Assembly: GCA_965279705.1 (NCBI GenBank) | Contig: OZ257257.1 | Location: 1,922,001-1,986,000, forward strand | Source of the DNA: Stagnimonas sp965279705 | Lineage (GTDB): Bacteria > Pseudomonadota > Gammaproteobacteria > Nevskiales > Nevskiaceae | Direction: 5' to 3' | Length of the DNA stretch: 64,000 nucleotides | Shown here: positions 42,580-51,800 of the stretch, one piece after another | How the letters are laid out: each line of letters opens with the position of its first letter | Position numbering within the stretch: position 1 is the first letter of the stretch | Made by a program: the position numbers and the translations under genes | The notes under the pieces: model-generated | Told to the model about the DNA's origin: nothing | Seen by the model: only the letters and a program-made list of their open reading frames with translations | The model's database searches: none

Positions 42580-42733
42580 TCTTCTTCGAGAAGCAACAGA
42601 AAGTTTTTGCAGCACCTCAAAAGTCTTGTCGCAGCTACATCACGACAAGCCCGGTTAGCGGCCCTTTTACGATGTCAGGGCTTGTGAAGCCGGCTAAATA
42701 CTCAAGACATCTGTTGTTTTTGGAGCATCGAAG
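42580..42733 (+). promoter_or_regulatory. Structured leader of rpmI-rplT, candidate L20 autoregulatory region
   Basis: The segment CGACAAGCCC (42644-42653) can pair upstream with CTTGTCG (42626-42632, seven perfect pairs) or downstream with GGGCTTGT (42678-42685, eight perfect pairs), so the two helices exclude each other. In the second form, TTAGC (42656-42660) in the loop can also pair with GCTAA (42693-42697), making a pseudoknot. The rpmI ribosome site GGAG (42722-42725) lies shortly after. In E. coli L20 represses rpmI translation through a pseudoknot in this gap, so the position fits. Structure is inferred by eye. Confidence 0.5.
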
Positions 42734-42931
42734 ATGCCAAAGCTGAAAACCAACAAGAGCGCTGCCAAGCGTTTTTCCCGCACCGGGAAAGGCGGCTTCA
42801 AGCGTGGTCACGCCTACAAGCGCCACATCCTGACCAAGAAGTCGGGCAAGACGATTCGCCAGCTTCGCGGTGAGACCCAGATTCACGGGTCTGACCTGAA
42901 AGAAGTTCGCCAGTTGCTGCCCTACGCATAA
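42734..42931 (+). CDS. rpmI: 50S ribosomal protein L35
   Basis: 65 residues, very basic, full length. MPKLKTNKSAAKRFSRTGKG and RGHAYKRHILTKKSGKTIRQ are family signatures. Its ribosome site GGAG is 8 bases upstream. rplT follows after 18 bases. Expression is expected to be controlled by L20 acting on the leader upstream. Confidence 0.98.
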   Translation: MPKLKTNKSAAKRFSRTGKGGFKRGHAYKRHILTKKSGKTIRQLRGETQIHGSDLKEVRQLLPYA

Positions 42932-42949
42932 AGATCAGGAGAACCAAAC

Positions 42950-43336
42950 ATGGCACGTGTCAAACGCGGTACTACCGCAAAAGCAAAGCACAAGAAAATC
43001 CTCAACGCCGCCAAGGGCTACTACGGCGCACGCTCACGCGTGTTCCGCGTCGCCAAGCAGGCCGTCATCAAGGCTGGCCAATACGCCTTCCGCGATCGTC
43101 GCGTCAAGAAGCGCGAGTTCCGCGCCATCTGGACCCAGCGCATCAATGCTGCCGCTCGTGAATACGGCATCAGCTACTCGAAGTTCATTCACGGCCTGAC
43201 GCTCGCTGGCATCGCCATCGACCGCAAGGTGTTGTCTGAGCTGGCAGTCAGCGACAAGCCTGCGTTTGCGAAGATTGTCGAAGCTGCCAAGGCCAAGCTG
43301 CCCACCACCGGCGCGCTGGCACCGAAAGCAGCGTAA
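42950..43336 (+). CDS. rplT: 50S ribosomal protein L20
   Basis: 128 residues, slightly longer than E. coli L20 (118) because of an Ala/Pro/Lys-rich tail. MARVKRGTTAKAKHKKILNA, GYYGARSRVFRVAKQAVIKA and FRAIWTQRINAAAREYGISY are diagnostic. L20 nucleates early 50S assembly and represses its own operon in enterobacteria. A terminator separates it from pheS. Confidence 0.98.
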   Translation: MARVKRGTTAKAKHKKILNAAKGYYGARSRVFRVAKQAVIKAGQYAFRDRRVKKREFRAIWTQRINAAAREYGISYSKFIHGLTLAGIAIDRKVLSELAVSDKPAFAKIVEAAKAKLPTTGALAPKAA

Positions 43337-43361
43337 GTTTCGGCAGATCGTTACAAGCAAA

Positions 43362-43387
43362 GGGGTGGCGCAAGCTGCCCCTTTTTT
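43362..43387 (+). terminator. Terminator between rplT and pheS
   Basis: 8-bp stem GGGGTGGC / GCTGCCCC (43362-43369 and 43374-43381, two G-T pairs) with a GCAA loop, then T6. It may be partial and act as an attenuator for pheST. I see no Phe-rich leader peptide before it. Confidence 0.85.
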
Positions 43388-43417
43388 ATTTGCTGAATTG
43401 ATTGGGGATGAGAACGG

Positions 43418-44419
43418 ATGAGTCCGAATCTCGATGAGCTGTTGAGCGCGGCGCAGGCCGACATTGCGGCCACTGCCGATGCGCGTGCACTCGATGCGCT
43501 GCGCGTGGATCTTCTCGGCAAGAAAGGCCGCGTCACCGAGCTTTTGAAAAGCCTGGGTGCGATGGCGCCGGATGAGCGCAAGGTGTTTGGCGAGCAGGTA
43601 AACCGCGTGCGTGATGCGCTCAATCAGGCGCTCGACGCCAAGGGCAATGTGCTGGCTGATCTTGCGCTTAACGCCAAGCTCGCCAGCGAGACGATCGATG
43701 TGACTTTGCCCGGTCGTGGCGAAGGCGTGGGCGGCTTGCACCCCATCACCCGCACCATCCAGCGCATCAGCAGCCTCTTCAACGAGCTGGGCTTCGAGAC
43801 GGTCGAAGGGCCAGAGATCGAGGACGACTTTCACAACTTTCAGGCACTCAACATTCCCGAGAGCCACCCGGCGCGGGCGATGCAAGACACGTTCTACCTC
43901 AAGGATGGCGCACGCCTTTTGCGCACCCATACCAGTCCTGTGCAGATCCGTACGATGCTGGCGCGGAAGGCGCCGATCCGCATTATCTGCCCAGGCCGCG
44001 TCTATCGAGTTGATTACGACCGTACGCACAGCCCCATGTTTCACCAGATCGAGGGTCTCTATATCGCTGAGAAAGTGAGCTTGGCCGACCTCAAATACGA
44101 CATCACCAGCTTTCTCTCACGCTTCTTCGAGCGCGAGGTTGAAGCCCTCTTTCGCCCCAGCTACTTCCCCTTCGTGGAGCCGGGTGCTGACGTGCACATC
44201 AAATGGGATGACCCGGAGAAGGGCACGCGCTGGCTGGAGGTGATGGGCTGCGGCATGGTGCACCCCAATGTGCTGAAGGCCGTCGGCATCGACCCCGAGC
44301 AGTACAGCGGCTATGCCTTTGGCATGGGCGTGGAGCGTATGGCGATGCTGCGTTACGGCGTGAGCGACCTGCGTGATTTCTTCACCAACGACCTGCGCTT
44401 TCTTGCGCAATTCCAGTAG
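43418..44419 (+). CDS. pheS: Phenylalanyl-tRNA synthetase alpha subunit
   Basis: 333 residues. An N-terminal coiled-coil tRNA-binding arm (about 1-90) precedes the class II catalytic core: motif 1 region HPITRTIQRISSLFNELGFE, motif 2 MFHQIEGLYIAEKVSLADLK, TSPVQIRTM, and motif 3 YAFGMGVERMAMLRYGVSDL. It starts 30 bases after the rplT terminator, and pheT follows 10 bases after its stop. Confidence 0.98.
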   Translation: MSPNLDELLSAAQADIAATADARALDALRVDLLGKKGRVTELLKSLGAMAPDERKVFGEQVNRVRDALNQALDAKGNVLADLALNAKLASETIDVTLPGRGEGVGGLHPITRTIQRISSLFNELGFETVEGPEIEDDFHNFQALNIPESHPARAMQDTFYLKDGARLLRTHTSPVQIRTMLARKAPIRIICPGRVYRVDYDRTHSPMFHQIEGLYIAEKVSLADLKYDITSFLSRFFEREVEALFRPSYFPFVEPGADVHIKWDDPEKGTRWLEVMGCGMVHPNVLKAVGIDPEQYSGYAFGMGVERMAMLRYGVSDLRDFFTNDLRFLAQFQ

Positions 44420-44429
44420 AGCACCCGCC

Positions 44430-46802
44430 ATGCAACTCTCATTGAACTGGCTGCGCGAGTGGGTCAATCCGTCGGCCACTGCAGCGGAACTCGCCCACAA
44501 ACTCAACATGGCGGGGTTGGAAGCGGAAGCTTCACTGCTTACCGAGCACGCGCTGCTAGGCGTGGTCGTAGGTCGCATTCTCACGGCCGAAAAGCATCCC
44601 CAGGCAGATCGCCTGAGGGTCTGCACCGTCGATATCGGCACTGACACACCGTCACAGATCGTCTGCGGCGCGCCCAATGCGCGTGCGGGTCTGTGCGCGC
44701 CGGTGGCCACTGTCGGCTCGACGCTGCCGGGCGGCATCGAGATCAAGGCTGCACAGCTGCGCGGTGTGGATTCCGCCGGCATGCTCTGCTCGGCAAAAGA
44801 GCTTGCGCTGTCAGATAAATCCGAGGGTCTGCTGGAGCTTGATGACAGCGCTACGCCGGGTGCGGCAATTGCTGCCTACTTGAAGCTCGACGACACGCTG
44901 CTGACTTTAGAACTGACGCCCAATCGCGGTGATTGCCTATCCATCACAGGTCTCGCGCGCGAAGTCGGGGCCTTGTATGGCCTACAACCCTGCAAGCCCG
45001 CTGGTGAAACAGTCGCCATCACCAGCAGCAAGACGCTGGCGGTCACGCTCGAAGACACCAAGGCGTGCACGCGCTACCTCGGACGCGTGATCGAAGGCAT
45101 CAACCCGGAAGCCCGCACACCGGACTGGTTGCGCGAGCGCCTGCGTCGCAGCGGTATTCGCAGCATCCACCCGATTGTCGATATCACCAATTTCGTGATG
45201 CTCGAACTCGGCCAGCCGATGCACGCCTTTGACCTCGCCAAGCTCGCTGGCCCAATCCATGTTCGTCGTGCTCGCCCCGGCGAGACGCTCAAGCTGTTGA
45301 CTGACGAGACGGTGACGCTGAAGCAGGAGCTGCTCATCACCTCCGGCGATCAGCCGGTGGCAATGGCAGGCGTGATGGGCGGTGCGGAGTCCGGGGTGAC
45401 GACGGGCACCACCAGCATCTTCTTCGAGTCGGCTGCTTTCGCACCTGCTGCGGTGGTCGGCATGGCGCGTCGGCACAAGCTGTCGTCGGATGCTGCCTAC
45501 CGCTACGAGCGGGGCGTCGACTCAGCGTTGCAAGCCGAGGCGCTGGAACGCGCGACCGCGCTGGCACTGGCCATCTGCGGCGGGCAGGCCGGGCCGATCA
45601 CTGTTGCCGGTGGAGATGTAACGCCCGCCGCCATCCACCTGCGTCATCAGAAGGTGACTGATCTGCTGGGTGTCGCGATCTCCGTCAGCGACGTGGCGGC
45701 ATTGCTGCAATCACTCGGCATCGTCATAACAGCGTCAGGTCAGGATGCCTGGCACTGCACGCCGCCGAGCTGGCGGTTCGATCTCGCGATCGAGCAGGAC
45801 TTGATCGAGGAAGTAGGGCGCCTATTCGGCTACGAGAACATCGTTGCCAAGCCCTACGCGGCAACCCTGGTTCCGCCTGCAAACAGTGAAGCGCGCCGTC
45901 CTGCCGCGCGCATTCGGGATGCGCTCGTTGCGCGTGGCTGGCAAGAGGCGGTGACCTACAGCTTCGTCGACCCCAAGATTCAAGCCCGGCTGACGCCGGA
46001 TTTTGTCGGGCTGCCGCTCGACAATCCGATTGCCGAAACCATGTCGGTGATGCGCACCACATTGTGGACCGGCCTGATCGGTGCCTGGCTGCACAACCAT
46101 CAACGCCAGATGAAGCGCGCGCGTTTCTTCGAGCTGGCCGGCACTTTTGCTGAAACTGAAGGCAAGATCATCGAGACGCCGCGTTTGGCCGGCCTCGCAT
46201 TCGGCAACGTGTACGCCGAGCAATGGGGTGACAAGGCGCGGCCGGTTGATTTCTACGATCTCAAGGCCGATGTCGAGGCCTTGTGCGCGGCGTTTGGCGG
46301 CGATGTTTCCAGCTTCACTTTTGCCGCCGGCACTCACTCGGCCCTGCACCCTGGCCGTACAGCGGAGTTGATGCGCGACGGCCAGCGGGTCGGCGTGCTG
46401 GGCGAGCTGCACCCAGAGCTGGTGCGCAGCCTCGATTTGCCTGGCGCGCCGCTGTTGTTCGAGCTTGATTGGTCGCAGCTGTCAGTGGCACGCGTGCCGG
46501 TTACCCAGCCAGTGCCGGAGTTCCCCACCTCGCGCCGCGACTTGGCGCTAGTCGTTGACGAAACCGTACCGGCGCAGGCACTGATCGATGTCGCCAAGGC
46601 CACAGCGGGTGCGCACCTCACACAAGCCTTCGTGTTCGACATCTACCGCGGCCAAGGTTTACGTGATGCATCAAAGAGTGTGGCAATGGGATTGATTTTT
46701 CAGGATTATTCGCGCACGCTCACGGTTGAAGAAATCGACATGCAGGTGACGGGGATTGTCACTGCGCTCTCGCAAAAACTGGGAGCCAGCCTGCGGGGAT
46801 GA
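44430..46802 (+). CDS. pheT: Phenylalanyl-tRNA synthetase beta subunit
   Basis: 790 residues, normal length. An EMAP-like tRNA-binding domain at about 40-150 (GVVVGRILTAEKHPQADRLR), B3/B4 editing domain near 210-390 (RRSGIRSIHPIVDITNFVML), B5 domain, a degenerate class II core (PTSRRDLALVVDETVPAQAL) and a C-terminal anticodon-binding fold. The start at 44430 (MQLSLNWLREWVNPSATAAE) is conserved; the frame upstream overlaps pheS without conservation. The editing domain clears mischarged Tyr. Confidence 0.98.
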   Translation: MQLSLNWLREWVNPSATAAELAHKLNMAGLEAEASLLTEHALLGVVVGRILTAEKHPQADRLRVCTVDIGTDTPSQIVCGAPNARAGLCAPVATVGSTLPGGIEIKAAQLRGVDSAGMLCSAKELALSDKSEGLLELDDSATPGAAIAAYLKLDDTLLTLELTPNRGDCLSITGLAREVGALYGLQPCKPAGETVAITSSKTLAVTLEDTKACTRYLGRVIEGINPEARTPDWLRERLRRSGIRSIHPIVDITNFVMLELGQPMHAFDLAKLAGPIHVRRARPGETLKLLTDETVTLKQELLITSGDQPVAMAGVMGGAESGVTTGTTSIFFESAAFAPAAVVGMARRHKLSSDAAYRYERGVDSALQAEALERATALALAICGGQAGPITVAGGDVTPAAIHLRHQKVTDLLGVAISVSDVAALLQSLGIVITASGQDAWHCTPPSWRFDLAIEQDLIEEVGRLFGYENIVAKPYAATLVPPANSEARRPAARIRDALVARGWQEAVTYSFVDPKIQARLTPDFVGLPLDNPIAETMSVMRTTLWTGLIGAWLHNHQRQMKRARFFELAGTFAETEGKIIETPRLAGLAFGNVYAEQWGDKARPVDFYDLKADVEALCAAFGGDVSSFTFAAGTHSALHPGRTAELMRDGQRVGVLGELHPELVRSLDLPGAPLLFELDWSQLSVARVPVTQPVPEFPTSRRDLALVVDETVPAQALIDVAKATAGAHLTQAFVFDIYRGQGLRDASKSVAMGLIFQDYSRTLTVEEIDMQVTGIVTALSQKLGASLRG

Positions 46803-46823
46803 AGTGACTGGGAGATACATCGC

Positions 46824-47114
46824 TTGACCTTGACCAAGGCAGAACTGGCCGACGCACTCTTTGAGGAACTCGGGCTGAACAAGCGCGAGGCGAAAGAGTT
46901 CGTGGACTTGTTCTTTGAAGAAATGCGCACGCGGCTGGAAGCGGGCGAGGAGGTCAAGTTGTCAGGCTTTGGTAACTTCGAGTTGCGCAGCAAGAATCAG
47001 CGTCCCGGTCGAAACCCGAAGACCGGACAAGAAATCCCCATTTCGGCACGTCGCGTGGTGACGTTCCGGCCTGGCCAAAAGTTGCGGTTGAGGGTGAGCG
47101 TGGATGAAAGCTAG
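46824..47114 (+). CDS. ihfA: Integration host factor alpha subunit
   Basis: 96 residues. HU/IHF fold with the alpha-subunit start LTKAELADALFEELGLNKRE and the DNA-bending arm GFGNFELRSKNQRPGRNPKT, which has the proline that intercalates in the minor groove. It starts at TTG (46824) with GGAG 9 bases upstream; a low-efficiency start codon here is plausible. It lies 21 bases after pheT, as in most proteobacteria, and overlaps the MerR gene by 11 bases. Confidence 0.97.
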   Translation: MTLTKAELADALFEELGLNKREAKEFVDLFFEEMRTRLEAGEEVKLSGFGNFELRSKNQRPGRNPKTGQEIPISARRVVTFRPGQKLRLRVSVDES

Positions 47115-47514
47115 CGCCGAGGTCATTGCCCTGCCGACGTCGTCGGTAGAGCTGCCGCGCAAGCGCTATTACGCGATTGGCGAGGTGAGCGAGCTGTGTG
47201 GCATCAAGCCGCATGTGCTGCGTTACTGGGAGCAGGAGTTTCCCCAGCTGAAGCCCATCAAGCGTCGCGGCAACCGTCGCTATTACCAGTTCGACGACGT
47301 CGAAATGGTGCGCCGCATCCGCAGTCTGCTCTACGAACAGGGCTTCACCATTGGCGGTGCCAGGCAGCGCCTTCGCGAAGCACGTCAGGAGCAAGTGGCC
47401 AGCATCGCCGCTGCTGCCTTGCCCCAAGCAGCACCAAACCCGGCCTCGCGCAAAGATCAGATCAAAGACCTCCGTCACGAGCTTGAAGAACTGCTCAAGC
47501 GCCTGCCCGGCTAA
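47104..47514 (+). CDS. MerR-family transcriptional regulator
   Basis: 136 residues. MerR winged helix with YAIGEVSELCGIKPHVLRYW and EQEFPQLKPIKRRGNRRYYQ, then DVEMVRRIRSLLYEQGFTIG, and a short coiled-coil end (KDQIKDLRHELEELLKRL). No metal-binding cysteines are seen beyond C36, so a metal role is unlikely. This is the conserved MerR gene between ihfA and tRNA-Pro in Beta- and Gammaproteobacteria; its targets are unknown. Confidence 0.94.
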   Translation: MKASAEVIALPTSSVELPRKRYYAIGEVSELCGIKPHVLRYWEQEFPQLKPIKRRGNRRYYQFDDVEMVRRIRSLLYEQGFTIGGARQRLREARQEQVASIAAAALPQAAPNPASRKDQIKDLRHELEELLKRLPG

Positions 47515-47574
47515 GTTTCTTGCAAGCTGCTCTTTAGTAACGCGGCCAAATCGCTTAAACTATTGGACTTGAAT

Positions 47575-47651
47575 CGGCGCGTAGCGCAGCCTGGTAGCGC
47601 ACTTCCTTGGGGTGGAAGTGGTCGGAGGTTCAAATCCTCTCGCGCCGACCA
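47575..47651 (+). tRNA. tRNA-Pro (GGG)
   Basis: 77 bases with CCA. Acceptor CGGCGCG/CGCGCCG, anticodon stem CTTCC/GGAAG with loop TTGGGGT giving anticodon GGG, T arm GGAGG/CCTCT. Discriminator A. Reads CCC and CCU. Standard position after the MerR gene. Confidence 0.96.
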
Positions 47652-47669
47652 ATCCAAGTCCTCACAAAC

Positions 47670-47691
47670 AACCCGCGAAAGCGGGTTTTTT
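47670..47691 (+). terminator. Rho-independent terminator of tRNA-Pro
   Basis: 7-bp stem AACCCGC / GCGGGTT (47670-47676 and 47681-47687) with a GAAA loop, then T5. It lies between tRNA-Pro and the convergent ceramidase-like gene. Confidence 0.9.
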
Positions 47692-47704
47692 GTGCGTCAC
47701 GGTT

Positions 47705-48367
47705 TTACAGGCGGCTGCGGCTCAGGCCTGGCGATTGGCTGATGCTCAAACTTGCCAGCGTCAGTGTCACCGCATTCAACAAATGCCATGCCCAGTGCGT
47801 GCCATAGGGCCAGCCCGAGCAAAAGCGCTGATCCAGAGTGCGGAGAGCCAGCGAGAGCGCAAACACCAGTGCAGCTGCGAAGAACACGCGAGCACGGCGG
47901 CTGCGGTCCTTCCAAGTCGACAGCAGACCAAAGATCAGCAGGCCCGCCAAGGCCGGGAAGTAGGCCACTGAGCCATTGAAAGCTGCTGGTGCGAACTGCG
48001 CAGTCAGCAACAGACCAAAGCCGTGAAACAACGCCATGCTCAACAGCGCGAGCCACCACGGTGCAGCCCAGCGGTAGCGGGCGTAGCAGGCGACAAACCA
48101 GTAGATGAAAACGCCGATGAAGGCGACATCCAGCACTTCGGCCCAGCGGGTAGCAAAGCTGTGAAACGTGGCGCTGCCAACGCCGATCAGCACGATCAAG
48201 ACAGATAACGCTCGCACTGGTCCGGGCTCGCCACGCCGGGCGGCGCGGTTGAGCAACCACAACCCTGCCAACACGAAACCGAGATTGGAGAGCGCGTTGA
48301 AGGGCTCAGCCCATAGACCCGGCCCGAGCCGTTCGCAATAAATATCGACGGGATCGGACCAGGCCAT
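47705..48367 (-). CDS. Ceramidase-like (CREST superfamily) integral membrane protein
   Basis: About 220 residues with seven predicted membrane helices. Polar residues inside helices match the alkaline ceramidase/CREST pattern: NALSNLGFVLAG, then GSATFHSFATRWAEVLDVAF (Ser, His and Asp), and a C-terminal GTHWAWHLLNA with two histidines, which together would bind zinc. In that superfamily these residues form a metal-dependent amidase/hydrolase site in the membrane. The ATG at 48367 is preferred to a GTG at 48403, which would overlap queF by 25 bases and lies before the conserved start (MAWSDPVDIYCERLG). It is downstream of queF on the same transcript. The substrate is unknown. Confidence 0.82.
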   Translation of the reverse strand: MAWSDPVDIYCERLGPGLWAEPFNALSNLGFVLAGLWLLNRAARRGEPGPVRALSVLIVLIGVGSATFHSFATRWAEVLDVAFIGVFIYWFVACYARYRWAAPWWLALLSMALFHGFGLLLTAQFAPAAFNGSVAYFPALAGLLIFGLLSTWKDRSRRARVFFAAALVFALSLALRTLDQRFCSGWPYGTHWAWHLLNAVTLTLASLSISQSPGLSRSRL

Positions 48368-48378
48368 ATCAGAGCTGG

Positions 48379-48804
48379 CTAGTGATTTTGATAGCCATCC
48401 CACTTGGCAGGCGGCAGGCCTGAGGGGTCGGCAAAATCGGGCTTGTAGCCGGGCTGGCGATGCTCGACGGTGACGTGCGTGTAGATGCCACCACGCACAT
48501 ACCAGTCGGCGGTCAGTCGCATGAACTTCGGATTGGTGGCACCGGCCAGATCATCGAGGATGCGATTGGTCACCGCCTCGTGGAAAGCACCCTCGTCGCG
48601 ATAGCTCCACATATAGAGCTTCAGAGACTTGAGCTCCACGCAGGTCTGGTCAGGGATGTATTCGAGATAGAACGTCGCAAAATCGGGCTGGCCGGTTTTC
48701 GGGCAGAGGCAGGTGAACTCCGGCATGCGCATGCGGATCACGAAGTCGCGACTGCTGCTGGGGTTGGGAAAAGTTTCGAGTGTTTTGCTGGGACGTGCGG
48801 TCAT
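48379..48804 (-). CDS. queF: NADPH-dependent 7-cyano-7-deazaguanine reductase (QueF type I)
   Basis: 141 residues, the short unimodular form. It reduces preQ0 nitrile to preQ1 in queuosine synthesis. The catalytic cysteine and aspartate lie in FTCLCPKTGQPDFATFYLEY, and CVELKSLKLYMWSYRDEGAF holds the NADPH/QueF motif. The gene is divergent from smc across 86 bases. No preQ1 riboswitch is seen in that gap. The ceramidase-like gene follows after 11 bases. Confidence 0.96.
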   Translation of the reverse strand: MTARPSKTLETFPNPSSSRDFVIRMRMPEFTCLCPKTGQPDFATFYLEYIPDQTCVELKSLKLYMWSYRDEGAFHEAVTNRILDDLAGATNPKFMRLTADWYVRGGIYTHVTVEHRQPGYKPDFADPSGLPPAKWDGYQNH

Positions 48805-48890
48805 GGTGGGAAGCGCCTAAAAGTTGGCGTTAATTTACACTAGGTACCCCAACAGACCGCCCATGCAGGCGGCGGAAACTACAAGAACAA

Positions 48891-51800
48891 ATGCGCCTCA
48901 CCGCCATCAAGCTCGCGGGCTTCAAATCTTTTGTCGATCCGACCTCATTGCCGCTGCCTAGCAACCTCACGGGCGTGGTCGGCCCCAACGGCTGCGGCAA
49001 GTCCAACCTGATCGATGCCGTGCGCTGGGTGTTGGGCGAAACCAGTATCAAGAACTTGCGCGGCAGCGACTCCGAAGATGTGATCTTCAACGGCAGCAAG
49101 ACGCGCAAGCCAGTGGGACGTGCGAGCGTGGAGCTGGTGTTCGACAACAGCGATCAGCAGATCGTCGGGCCCTACGCCGCCTACACCGAAATCTCGGTGA
49201 AGCGCGAGCTGGCTCGCGATGGCAACTCGCAGTACTACTTGAACGGTGCCAAGTGCCTGAAGCGCGATGTGACCGACCTGTTTCTAGGCACCGGCCTGGG
49301 CGGCAAAAACCAGTACGCGATCATCGAGCAGGGCATGGTCAGCCGCATGGTCGAGGCCAAGCCGGACGAGCTTCGCCAATGGCTCGAAGAAGCCGCCGGT
49401 ATCAGCAAGTACAAAGAGCGTCGGCGCGAAACAGAGAGCCGCATCAAGCAGACGCGCGAGAATCTGAGCCGCCTCAACGACTTGCGAGCTGAACTTGCGA
49501 CCAGACTTGAAGTGTTAGTGAAGCAGTCCGCCAACGCGGAAAAGTTCAAGACTTTCAAGGCGGAAGAGCGACAACTTCGTGCGGAAATCCTGGCGCTGCG
49601 TTTGAGCGCCATCGAGGCCCAGCGCGCCGCCAAGCTGGCTGAAATCAGCGGGCAGGAAGCTGCCTTTGAGGCCGCCAAGGCCGAAGTCGCCAAGACGCTC
49701 GAAGCGCGCGGCGCTGCAGAGCTGGCTTTGAAAGAAAAGCAGGAAGCCGTCAACGTTGATCAGGGCCAGCTTTACGAGGCCGAGGCTCAGCTGGCGCGCC
49801 ACGAGCAGGCGCTGGCCCACGCCCGCGAACTGCAATCTTTGAAGGCCCGCGAGCTGGAACAACTCGCGCGCGGGCTTGCCGAGTTGCAAAGCCGCGAACA
49901 GCGCGAGCAGAGCCGCCTGCAGGCGCTTGAGACTGAGGTTGCCGGTCTCGATACCCAAGTCAAAACCGCTGAAGCCGCCGAAGGTGATGCGCTGGCAGCC
50001 GTCAGCAAGGCTGAAGCGGACGTCGTCTCGGAGCAGACGCGCTGGAACGAGCACCTTGCTCGCAGCGAAGCACCACTGACCCAGGTCGAGGCCGAGCGCG
50101 TGCGCGTGCAACAGCTCGACCGCGCGCGTTTCATGACCGACGAGCGCCTCAAGCGCCTGACGGCCGAGCACGGCGCGCTCAATGGCACGCCGATTCAGGC
50201 CAGCCTGTTGGAGGCCGATACCGAGCTCACGACACTGCAGACCGAGCTGGCCGATGCGCAGGCCGCGCTGCAGCGCGTCGATCAGCAGCTCTCGGCTTTG
50301 CGCGATTCGCGCGCGGCCCTCGAAACCCGCCTGCATGAAGACCGTCAGGCGCTGCAGTCGTCGCGGGGGCGTCTGGCGTCGCTGGAGACCCTGCAGCAGG
50401 CGGCGTTACGGCAGGACGACGCCGAACTCAATCAGTGGCTGCGTCAGCAGAACCTCGCCGAAATGCCGCGTCTCGCCGCGCAACTGCAAGTGGGTAGCGG
50501 CTGGGAATCTGCCGTCGAACATGTGCTCGGTGGCCTGCTACAGGCGCCACTGACCGCTGCCTTTGCACAAGCAAACGGCGCGCCCAAGGCCGGCATCGCC
50601 TTGCTCGACCCGACCACGGGCGAGTCGCAGAGCGAGACCGATCGGCTCTCGCACTTCGTCACCGGCCCCGCCGCAGTGCTGGACGTACTGCACGGCATAT
50701 TTTTGGCACCCGATGCAGCGGTGGCACGCCAGCGCGCCGAGACGCTGCTCGCCGGCGAGTCGGTGATCACCCCCGAGGGCATCTGGCGCGGCCGTGGCTG
50801 GGTACGCCACCCCAAAACCGGGGATGCGCAGTCGGGCGTGCTGGCGCGGGCGCAGCTGGTCAAGCAGCTAAAGATTACCGTCGATGAACTGGCCGCCAAG
50901 GTGGCAGAGCAAGAGCAGGAGCTTGGCGGCGCACGGCAGCAGCAGCAAACATTCGAGATCGAGCGCCGTGATCACGCCACCAAGACCGAAGCGCGTCGCC
51001 AGCGCCAGGCGCAGCGCATGGCCTTTCGCCAGGCGCAGGCGGTGCGTCTGGAGCAGGTGCTGGCGCGTGCCGCACAGCTCTCGCAGGAGCTGCAGGGCCT
51101 GAGTGAACAGCAGGCACAGCAGACCAAGGAGGCCACCGAGTCGCGCGAGAAACTGGCGCAGCTCGAAGCGACCGCCACCCAGCTCAAGGCCGAGCGCGCC
51201 GAGCTACAGCAATCTCAGGCCCGTGCCCGCGACGCCGTGCAGCGCCTGCGCAGCGCGCTGACGCAAACCGCTCAGGCGCGCAACAGCGTGCAGCTGCGTC
51301 TGGCCGGTCAGCGCAGCGCTGCCGCCGCCTTGCAGCAGACCTTGCAGGATCTGGCCGCGCGCATAGAGGCCAGCACCAAGACCAAGGCCGAGCAGGAGGC
51401 GCTGGCGGGTGAGCTTGCAGCCCCTATCGCGACCAACACCAGCGAGGTCGAAGCCTCACGTGCGGCCGTTACCGCCGCCCGCGACAAGCTGCGCGCCGCC
51501 CGCGAACTCGGCGGTGCCAGCGAGCAGCAACTGACCAGCGCCCAGCAGGCAGCCCGCAGTGCGGAGTTCGCACAGGACGCCGCCCGCGATCGGCTGCAGC
51601 AATCGCGCCTGGATGCCGAAGGCGACAAGGCCCGTGAAGCGTCTTTGCTCGAACAGTTCGTTGAGACAGGCTTTGCACTGGACGTCCTGAAAGACGGCCT
51701 TGCCGCTGAGGCCACCGCAGAAATCTGGGAAGAAAAGCTGGCTTCCACTCTGCGTCGCATCGAGCGCCTCGGCGCCATCAACCTCGCGGCGATTCAGGAG

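Noticed and set aside
48805..48890. preQ1 riboswitch before queF
   Set aside because: The 86-base gap lacks the C-rich loop and A-rich tail of preQ1 aptamers; only a short GGCGC/GCGCC-type repeat is seen.
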